A DNA stretch of 64,000 bases from Sanderia malayensis (lineage: Eukaryota; Cnidaria; Scyphozoa; Semaeostomeae; Pelagiidae). The position numbers were made by a program, and so were the translations under genes. Positions 56,772 to 64,000 of this stretch are shown one piece after another (position 1 is the stretch's first letter; every line of letters begins with the position of its first letter). The notes below the pieces were generated by a model. That model was not told the origin of the DNA. It saw only the letters and a list, made by a program, of their open reading frames with translations, and made no database searches. The stretch spans positions 5,518,001 to 5,582,000 of the forward strand of contig RQOL01000699.1 in assembly GCA_013076295.1 (NCBI GenBank), written 5' to 3'.

Positions 56772-59074
56772 TTTACCTCGACGATATCATCGCATTTGGG
56801 AAGTCCTTCGCAGAACACCAGGACAGGCTTGAGACAGTTTTGAGTCGCTTAAAAGATGCTGGTCTCTCAATAAAGCTAAGCAAGTGCCAATGGGTAAAGC
56901 CAGAGGTGAAGTACTTAGGACACGTAATTAATGCCGCGGGAGTATCGCCTGATCCCGCAAAAATGGTTGCTGTACAAGATTTCACAGTACCAGGAAATCG
57001 AACGGATGTCCACGCTTTTCTGGCCTTAGCTTCGTATTATAGAAAGTTTATCCCAAACTTTGCAAGTGTCGCAAGACCACTCACGAACCTCACAAAAACG
57101 AAGGTGCCAGCGATTTTTCGATCGACAGATGAGGCACAGGAATCTTTCAATGAGTTGAAACGGAGGTTGATGAATGCACCTGTATTATGTTGCCCAGACT
57201 TTAAACAGCTCTTTATACTACAAACTGATGCAAGTAATAGCGGTCTGGGAGCGGTATTAGCTCAAATTCAAAATGGGAAGGAGGTTGCAATAGCGTACGC
57301 CAGTAGGCAATTGAAGTCTAGCGAACAAAATTACGCAACGATCCAAAAGGAATGTTTGGCGGTGGTTTGGGCCATCAGATACTTTCATCACTACCTATAT
57401 GGACAACCTAGTTTTACTGTGGTAACTGATCATTGCCCTTTTAAATGGCTATGCAAAATGCAACCGAAAAACCAAATGATCCAAAGATGGATGTGCGAAA
57501 TACAAGGTTATTCTTTCATCGTAAAGCACAGGGCAGGCACAACAAATGGGAACGCTGATGCGTTGTCAAGATGCCCAATTACGTCCGATTTGCAGGAACA
57601 GGAAGGCTGTGAAAGCAAATTCCTCGTCGCAGCGTTAGAAGCAATCGACATTAGTCGCTCGCAGGATGAAGATAGCGATGTTAAGGAACTGAAGGATTTT
57701 CTGTCACACGGAATACTCCCAAGCGAAGAAAGGAGTAGCGACAGAATAAGAAATTTCTCAAGTCAGTATATTTTAGAAGAAGATGTTCTATATCATCTAT
57801 GGTCTCCAAAGGTAAAAAGAGTTTCGACAAGGCCGAGGAAGCAATTAGTAGTACCCAAGAAGGAAATCGGAAAGCTACTTGTATATGGCCACGACAAGCT
57901 TGGACACCCAGGGTTCATGAGAACCTTTTCACGGTTAAGGGACAATTATTTTTGGGTTTCCATGAAGAAAGATGTTGCGCGACATTGCAAAAATTGTAAA
58001 AGCTGTGCGGCAAGGAAATCCCCAAAGAGACCGCAGACGGTACCACTCAATCCAATAAAAGTCCAGGCACCGTTAGAAATAGTAGGTATCGATTTCGTCG
58101 GGCTGCTACCAGTGACTACGAAAGGCAACAGGTACGTTCTGACGATGCAGGATCACTTCACCAGATTTCCAGCTGCCTATGCACTGGAAGAGGCAAACGA
58201 GTATAAAGTTGTCGAATGTATTCAATCATTTGCAAATGATTTTGGATATCCCAAGACGATTTTATCCGATCGTGGAGCAGCATTTTTATCCGATTTAGTA
58301 AAGAAAGCTTGTAGAACCATAGAAATAAATCATTCTGCAACAACATCGTATCATCCACAAGCGAACGGTTTATGTGAAAGATTCCATTCAATGCTAAAAA
58401 CTGCTTTATCTCTTGTAATCGATAAGGGGAAAACAAATTGGGACGTATTTCTACCCGATATGGTGACTGCGTATCGTACGACACCACACACAGTTACAAA
58501 AGAGACTCCCGTGTTCCTTATGTTTGGGAGACAGTTCAAGGTGCCCCCAAGCGTGCAATTTCAGGCACCTGTACGACTACACAGCGACGATTTTGTTACA
58601 GAAAGGCAGAATAACCTAAGACAAGCTTACGAACTAGTTCGCGAACTGAATCAGACAGAGAGAGACCGGCATAAAGCGATTTACGACAAGAAACACACAG
58701 CTGAAGAATGCGAATTCAAAGCGGGAGACTCAGTTTATCTTAAAGCAGGAGAAAAGAAAACAGGGCTAGACAGAAATCATTGGGAAGGACCCTACATCAT
58801 CGAAAAAATTATTTCAAAAGAAAATGTTAAGTTGCAGATGGGCAACTCTCGCAGGCACCCAGTAGTACACGTCAATCGGCTAAAGCCAGATAAAGCGGAC
58901 AATCCAGAGAAAATATGCGAAGAGGTAGTAGGAATAATGGATAAGATGAGGTCAAGAAACGATAGGGGTTGCTTAGAGACTAAGTATTTCGTCTTATTAA
59001 GGAGTGGAGAATCACTTTGGATGGACGATGCACATTTGCCGAACGAGTTACTAGAAACCTATAACCGGAAATAA
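56765..59074 (+). pseudogene. gypsy-A RT palm end, RNase H and integrase
   Basis: The long open frame (to TAA 59074) starts at VYLDDIIAFGKSF, so the catalytic YLDD survives. It continues through KYLGHVINAAGVSPDP, then RNase H (FILQTDASNSGLGAVLAQI, TDHCPFKWL), then integrase. The integrase has an HHCC zinc domain (HDKLGHPGF, HCKNCKSC) and a catalytic triad with Asp in GIDFVG (codon 58091), Asp in LSDRGAAF (58268) and Glu in GLCERFH (58376), with 35 residues between the last two. A C-terminal GPYIIEKIISKENVKLQ domain follows. RNase H and integrase look intact. The missing RT core makes the whole defective. Confidence 0.9.
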
Positions 59075-59205
59075 ATTGTTTGTAGCTATTTAGCGCATTT
59101 TGTTGAGAAAGGACTCAGAACTATTCTATATTCACGTTTTGTTGAGAAAGGACTCCTATTTGATTTTTAAACCTTAAGTTCTTCGCATTGTTTACATTAC
59201 CCGAG

Positions 59206-59529
59206 ATGCTTTACGTTTTCGCCGCGCAGTGGACGAAAAAAGAATCGCAGAATTTTTGTGGATGTCGCCCAATCGTTGCTGTAGTATTGCGTTGTGACTA
59301 TCTCTCAGAAGAAGTTAGATACTTCAGAGTAATTTATGGAGCAGTAGATATTAAGAGTCTTGTGAAAGTCTTTTACTGCAATCCTTTACACATGGAGACC
59401 GGAGTTAGAGAATTTGTGTTGCAATTGTTGCTGCGAAGCCGATTCGTTGGACGTACCACATACATTGGTCTTAGTCGCTGTCTGTTCGTAGCTCTTACAG
59501 ATTTTGTAACCCTTAGAGAAGGCTCTTAG
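59206..59529 (+). CDS. Small open frame after gypsy-A pol
   Basis: 107 codons from ATG 59206 lie between pol and the right LTR. The text includes AAQWTKKESQNFCGCRPIV and LVKVFYCNPLHMETGV. No signal peptide, membrane segment or known domain is recognised. It could be an extra gypsy ORF or chance. Confidence 0.3.
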   Translation: MLYVFAAQWTKKESQNFCGCRPIVAVVLRCDYLSEEVRYFRVIYGAVDIKSLVKVFYCNPLHMETGVREFVLQLLLRSRFVGRTTYIGLSRCLFVALTDFVTLREGS

Positions 59530-59672
59530 AAGAGAGGCCTGGGTTGAAGAAATAAGATTTCTCGAAGATTGCAGTCGATTTGAGAAGACATTTTATCGGC
59601 GGACTTAGTGTAATACTCGGTACTTTTAGATAGTATTTCTTGCGAGCGAGAAATCCAATCTAAGGGGGGACA

Positions 59673-59899
59673 TGTGACGTATTTGTAGCATATCGTGTCG
59701 CGGATTTGTGGTTTTGTAAAGTTTTCTTGATTGTGACTGAAGAAAAACGGAAGCCAGTGTGTAAGACGAGAAGGTTGAAGTAAGAAGTAGATTTTTGTGA
59801 TTCGAAAAAAGAAAAGATATATATGCACTCGTATGAAAGTTTGTAGTATCTCTTGTGGATTTCCTTTAAAGAACTTAGATAGATAGTCAGATCGTGACA
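59673..59899 (+). repeat. gypsy-A 3' LTR
   Basis: 227 bp, eight substitutions from the left LTR and no indel. AGTG follows. Confidence 0.95.
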
Positions 59900-59903
59900 A
59901 GTG

Positions 59904-60071
59904 CAGTTGTTCACCATGGAGGATTTTCAATCTCTTAATCAATGTCGACGTTCTTGGGTGTATTACAGACGAAATTGTGAATTTTCTAACTATTGGCATG
60001 AACATTTTCGAATGAGCAAGGATACTTTTGATTATCTGTGCAATGTTCTTCATGATTACACATTTACGTGA
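59904..60071 (+). pseudogene. Harbinger-2 transposase, fragment part 2
   Basis: The text SLNQCRRSWVYYRRNCEF and EHFRMSKDTFDYLCNVLHDY parallels Harbinger-1 (RKAWVYHRQVNEF, SHYRISRETFDFICSIVHRY). A TGA follows, and the catalytic domain is absent because the element is a deletion derivative. Confidence 0.8.
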
Positions 60072-60254
60072 AACGATCTCAATGCCAAATTTATGCCCTT
60101 CGTGCGGTTAAGTGTTAATCCAAATGAATACATTTTTGGAGATGAAATAATTTTGAAATAGTTTTCTAGTCATGCCGGTTTCCTAAAGTCTGTAAAGTCT
60201 GGTTGCAAAAGTTGGCTAGTGGCTTATTCAAGCTGTAGTGTACATGGGCCCTAA

Positions 60255-61639
60255 TACAGAACTATTTATTGTGGCCAGTTTTGTAAATGTTGCTAATAAT
60301 AGTTATTATCTTTTAGTGCAACAACAACACAATCAGAAGAAAAGAAAGTATCTATTGACTTACAATAACTTTTGTTGCTAAGCTTTGGATATTGTTTTAT
60401 ATTTTATTCAACTCGTATAGACCTAATTGATTATATAAAATTACGTTGAATGGTGAAGTCAATAACTATATCCACTGCTTATGACAACACGAAGAGTTCA
60501 AAACAGACCCTGTGAGCTTCTTTTGCTGATGGGTGTATTGTTTTTTCTAGAATAATAATCAACCCAATTATTTTGAAAGGGGTGCATTCCTTTGATCAAA
60601 TTTTTTTTAGGGAACTGATCAATTGCTGGAAAATCACAAGGGATCTTTATTTCCATATTTTTGTACCTCTGTAGCAATCAAACATATTCTGAATTCCAAT
60701 ATGTTCGTATTGCTATTAAAACCACATTTGGCAAAACAGATCTATTTAAGACATTTCTCGTGGCCGTTATCGATTTAATATTCCAAATTTGGCAAAAGAT
60801 GTTTTCTGATGATACTGCCAAATAATTTTCTCACTTCTGGCAAATTTGAATTTTAAGATTTTATTGTTGAAATATTTTAGTCCGTTTATCTTAAAGTTAT
60901 GATCTTGAGTGTTTGTTTTATAATCCAGCTTGGTCATTGCCTATGTGTTGTATGTTTCTTTCTAAAGCCTTATCTTAAATACGCAGGTTTTATAAGAAAC
61001 TTTTCATAAGAAGATTTTTTACCGGTTTCTATTTCTAGAACTTTCTTAAAACTTGCTTATTTGTATATAAAATTTTAGCATACCACAACAAAAATAAACT
61101 CTTCTCTCAAAAACTACCCGTTTTTTTTATATAAGAAACCGCTTTATATGAAACTTACTAGTAGAATTTAGTGTAAAGTACAACAGATTTTTTTGTTCTA
61201 TTATTTTATTTAATAATAGAAAACAACAGAAAATTTAAGAAACTTTTATTAGTAGGGCTTCTTATAAAATAACAAACGTGTACAGTACAAAGAACAACAG
61301 CACTCATTTATGACTGTATACCTGCCTACGTTTCAAATATCACAGCGAAAAACGGGCAACAGAACAACCTAACGCTTATTATCCTGTTTGAAATTATTGT
61401 TAATTTTCTTAGATTTTTGCTAATGATTTTTATGTAGTTATGAAAGTTTCTTAAGCTTTTGGGTCTCTATCACTAGGTTGTTTATAAAGCGGTTTCCTAT
61501 AAAAAACGTGGGGAAGCATTTGTCTTCCATCATCAGTGCCCGGCTATGTGGCATTAATTTTTGCAGCTAAGTTTGTAAGAAATCAAGGAAACTTCTCTGC
61601 AATGAAGAAAACGCGAAAAACTAACATAAAAAAAGCAAA
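60255..61639. other. Foldback interior, right, non-coding
   Basis: A+T-rich with no gene recognised. An inverted pair around AGAAACCGCTTTATA (61133-61147) and TATAAAGCGGTTTCC (61481-61497) suggests a small element of roughly 400 bp. Its ends are not resolved. Confidence 0.5.
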
Positions 61640-61837
61640 ATTCGCGGAACTCGCAAAAAAGTTGACCCAACTCGCAACTCGTAAATTTAAGTTGCAACTC
61701 GCATGTTAAATTTACCAACTCGCACTTTCCACTTGTAATTCGTAACTCGCAACTCGCTCTTTAAAGGGCCAACTCGCAACTCGCAACTCGTAGAATAATC
61801 GCAACTCGCAACTCGTAACTCGCACTTTACCAATCTA
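61640..61837 (-). repeat. Right arm of the foldback element
   Basis: Repeats of GCAACTCGCAACTCG and variants, the reverse complement of the left arm. It ends CTCGCACTTTACC a few bases before the target duplication. Confidence 0.9.
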
Positions 61838-62316
61838 CTGATGATCTTGGTTTTGCTGCTAAAATTATCATCAAGTGCAGTAATTGTGATGAATACTCTC
61901 AAGAAAAACATCTTTCTCAAAGAGTTGGAGAACCAGAAAACAAGAAGAATGCTGCTTTTGATGTAACTGTTCGTGCAACATTAGCTTTCAGTGGAGTAGG
62001 ATGTGGTCATGCAACAATGAAAGAGTGGTGTGGAACTATGAACATGCCAGCAGTGTTAAGCAAGGCCTCTTTCAGAGAAATCAACAACAGACTGGAAGAT
62101 GCTGCAACAAAGACATTCAAGTCCATAAGCCTGCAATCACGAGAGATGATACAAGCAGCATATGGAGATGTTGGCATAAAAGAAGACAAGGATGGCATTC
62201 TAGACATTGCTGTATCATATAATGGAACTTGGCAAAGACGTGGACATGTTTCACATAATGGTGCTGCTTCCACAATTGACCTTCTTACTGGGTTGCCAAT
62301 TGACAATGAAGTGTAG
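61838..62316 (+). pseudogene. Mutator-like transposase gene, 3' part (truncated)
   Basis: The frame continues from the foldback target: DDLGFAAKIIIKCSNCDEYS (second half of the zinc-binding block), FDVTVRATLAFSGVGCGHA, LSKASFREINNRLEDAA, then DIAVSYNGTWQRRGHVSHNG and TIDLLTGLPIDNEV before TAG 62314-62316. The GTWQ-RGH plus IDLLTG order is the signature of Mutator-like (PF20700-type) proteins. The stop coincides with the start of LINE sequence, so the C-terminus was lost at that junction. With the break at 51105, the gene is inactive. Confidence 0.75.
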
Positions 62317-63845
62317 ATATAGTGAGCCATATCGTCTTGATAGAAATAGTTATGGTGGAGGCCTTTTAGTTTACGTTAATTCAAGATACCCTCCAAAAAC
62401 TGAAACTATATAAATTCGCCAATGGGATAGCATGTATCGGCTTTGAAATCAACCTGCATAAAAAAATGGGCAATATTTTCTTGCTATTGCCCACCAACCC
62501 TTTCGCAGGAATTATTTTTGATCACTTGGGAAAGGCATATGATAACTATTCGGACAATTTTGAAAACTTTGTGTTCATTGGTGACTTTAACGTGGAGAAA
62601 ATTGAAACTAAAGTTCACGACTTTATGAACATGTTTCCTCTTAAGAACCTAACTAAAGGGAAAACTTGTGACAAGAGTAACTTTGGGTGTGCACACATCT
62701 AATTATAACAAACAGAAGTAAAAGCTTCTGCGATACAACAACAGTCGAAGCAGGCTTATTTGATTTCCATAAAATGATTTTTACTGTATTAAAAACGACT
62801 AAAGTTGAAACTTGAACCGACTAAAGTTAACTACAGGGATTATAGAACTTTTCTGAATCTGAATTCAAAGCTTGCAAATTGCGACAAAAGCTATGGTTCG
62901 TTTGAGCAAATCTTTCAAAAAATTCTGGTCAATCAGACACCTGTAAAAAGAAATCTTTGCGAGCGAATAATGCACCATTTATGAATAGGAATCTGCGAAA
63001 AGCCATAATGCTACTATCGAGACTGGAATAAATATACAAAACAAAAAACCCCCGGAAATTGGAACATTTCGAAAACAGCGAAATAAATGTGTTACGCTTC
63101 TCCAAAGAGAAAAAAGAAGATATTATAACTTGTGACAAGAGTAACTTTAGGCGTTGCATACATCTAATTATAACAAACAGAAGTAAAAGCTTCTGCGATA
63201 CAACAACAGTCGAAAATGGCTTATTTGATTTCCATAAAATGATTTTTACTGTATTAAAAACGAAATTTACGAAACTTGAACCCATTAAAGTTAACTACAG
63301 GGATTGTAAAACTTTTCTGAATCTGAATTCAAAGCTTGCAAATTGTGACAAAAGCTACGGTAAGTTTGAGCAAGTGTTTCAAAAAATTCTGGTCAATCAG
63401 GCACCTGTAAAAAGAAATCGAATAGGAATAGGAATGTGCGAAAAGCCATAATGTTACTATCGAGACTGGAATAAATATACAAAACAAAAAACCCCCGGAA
63501 ACTGGAACATTTCAAAAACAGCGAAATAAATGTGCTACACTTCTCCAAACAGAAAAAAGAAGATATTATAGCAGTTTAGATACTTCCTTGATCAATGACA
63601 ATAAGAAACTTTGGAAAACTATAAAGCCACTGTTATCGGACAAATCTTCATCAAAATCGAAGATCACTTTAATGGAAGACGGTGAAGTTATAAATGGTGA
63701 CGGCACAATAGCAGATTTATTCAACAATATTTTTGTTACAATCACTGACTCTCCTGACTCTCTAAAAATAGATGATAATAGTGACATTTTACTACAAGTA
63801 GACAATATACCAGACCCGATTGACAAAGAACCATTTACAGTGTAA
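62317..63845 (+). pseudogene. LINE ORF2 remnant (endonuclease end to RT start)
   Basis: The text begins inside an APE-type endonuclease (RLDRNSYGGGLLVYVNSRYP, then frameshifts). NFVFIGDFNVEKIET carries the GDFN metal/catalytic box. Linker text such as HLIITNRSKSFCDTTTVE and LFDFHKMIFTVLKT follows. The last open part (63588-63845) has NDNKKLWKTIKPLLSDKSS and ITLMEDGEVINGDG, the entry to the RT domain. Many frameshifts occur and the RT itself is missing. The family is probably CR1/Jockey-like. It inserted into, or was joined to, the Mutator-like gene at 62316. Confidence 0.82.
62663..63570 (+). repeat. Tandem duplication inside the LINE remnant
   Basis: Copy 1 is 62663-63126 and copy 2 is 63127-63570, both starting ACTTGTGACAAGAGTAACTT. 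The period is 464 bp and the join is at GATATTATA. Copies differ by substitutions and short indels, for example a shorter AAATCG version around 63418. Confidence 0.92.
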
Positions 63846-63892
63846 ATGAGGAATTAACAACAGGGAACAATAGAGCCTCGTCTTCGTGTTGT

Positions 63893-63997
63893 ATGGGTTA
63901 TGTCAATCAACAGCAGCTGAGGAGCAGTATATTGTTATCTCCAGCATTACGCCCACATCAATTTGTTGTACAATACCCTGGAGTTCGCACACCATAA
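63893..63997 (+). other. Short open frame at the window end
   Basis: 34 codons from ATG 63893 to TAA 63997 read QQQLRSSILLSPALRPHQF in the middle. No family recognised. It could be an exon or chance. Confidence 0.2.
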
Positions 63998-64000
63998 GTG

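Larger units (their letters stand above)
52654..59899 (+). mobile_element. Ty3/gypsy LTR retrotransposon (gypsy-A), defective, 7.2 kb
   Basis: 227-bp LTRs run from TGTGAC to GTGACA. AGTG flanks both ends (52650-52653 and 59900-59903). A primer-binding-site candidate TGGTGGCCAGTGTGG starts at 52883, and a purine tract AAGGGGGGA at 59662-59670 precedes the right LTR. The gag, protease, partial RT, RNase H and integrase order is of the gypsy type. The LTRs differ at 8 of 227 positions. A TTAA-type transposon interrupts the protease and an internal deletion removes the RT core. Confidence 0.95.
52240..60251 (+). mobile_element. Harbinger-like relic (Harbinger-2) split by a gypsy element
   Basis: Perfect 19-bp terminal inverted repeats read GGGCCCATGTACACTACAG. 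TAA flanks each side (52237-52239 and 60252-60254). The first nine bases are the same as Harbinger-1. Without the gypsy insertion it is about 762 bp, so it is a deletion derivative. It keeps only the N-terminal start of a transposase frame. Confidence 0.92.
51196..61837. mobile_element. Foldback transposon with GCGAGTTGC-repeat arms, holding nested insertions
   Basis: The two ends are inverted arrays of a 9-11 bp motif (GCGAGTTGC, GCGAGTTAC, GTGCGAGTTG). Termini pair as GGTAATGTGCGAG on the left and GGTAAAGTGCGAG on the right in reverse complement. CTGATGATC occurs immediately outside each end (51187-51195 and 61838-61846), which would be a 9-bp target duplication as in Mutator-like or foldback-type elements. 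Without the nested Harbinger/gypsy package the element is about 2.6 kb. No transposase is visible in it. It may have moved with enzymes supplied elsewhere. Confidence 0.75.

Noticed and set aside
59206..59529. An envelope gene in gypsy-A
   Set aside because: The frame is short and lacks a signal peptide, membrane span or cleavage site, so it is listed only as an unassigned frame.

Overview
The window looks like a heterochromatic, repeat-filled stretch of an invertebrate metazoan chromosome. The evidence is spliced GT-AG introns inside transposon genes, a eukaryotic 28S rRNA fragment, a long A+T-rich satellite, and a mix of BEL/Pao, Ty3/gypsy, PIF/Harbinger, hAT, Mutator-like, Helitron and APE-type LINE sequences. 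That mix suggests a cnidarian or similar marine animal, but this is inference. I find no clearly intact host gene. Two fixed-size 100-N gaps (23895-23994 and 38780-38879) interrupt the assembly.

Layout, left to right. 1-13102 is one tandem satellite with a monomer of about 92 bp (roughly 140 copies), ending in a short inverted piece (13103-13148). 13600-13955 is a 21-bp minisatellite. 13956-15545 is a five-fold tandem array of exon-like units separated by introns of 161-164 bp with good splice sites. A tRNA-derived SINE lies at 16700-16934 and a decayed 28S rRNA 3' fragment at 17945-18490. 18950-23894 is mostly the non-coding 3' part and the broken C-terminus of a minus-strand Helitron, including a complex inverted repeat. 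After gap 1 come a Mutator-like fragment, a LINE tail, and two hAT transposase pseudogenes, one of them split by a TTAA-flanked transposon.

Centre. A complete-looking Helitron coding region (31982-37037, four exons, 1591 codons of protein, HUH Rep plus Pif1-type helicase) starts about 1 kb downstream of a TC terminus at 30992 and runs into gap 2. It is flanked by arrays of a 115-bp repeat, and by TATG microsatellites on the right.

Right half. This is a set of nested insertions whose order can be read from target-site duplications (TSDs). A Ty3/gypsy gag relic (41340-43110) holds a TA-flanked MITE and a small foldback and is cut by a BEL/Pao element (43115-50840, TSD GTGG). The BEL element is itself split by an intact two-gene PIF/Harbinger transposon (45460-48409, TSD TTA). 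Next, a Mutator-like transposase gene (50963 to 62316) is split by a foldback element (51196-61837) with arms of GCGAGTTGC-like repeats and a 9-bp TSD. That element contains a Harbinger relic (52240-60251, TSD TAA), which contains a gypsy element (52654-59899, TSD AGTG), which contains a second TTAA-flanked transposon (54324-56038). The window ends in a LINE ORF2 relic carrying an internal tandem duplication.

What works. Only Helitron-1 and Harbinger-1 retain apparently complete protein sets. Everything else shows stops, frameshifts or deletions. Observations of particular interest are the five-level nest, the two members of a TTAA/AGGGCT transposon family, a same-frame gag-UGA-CUA-pol junction in the gypsy element, a hairpin scar at a deletion in the BEL element, and the tandem exon-like array.
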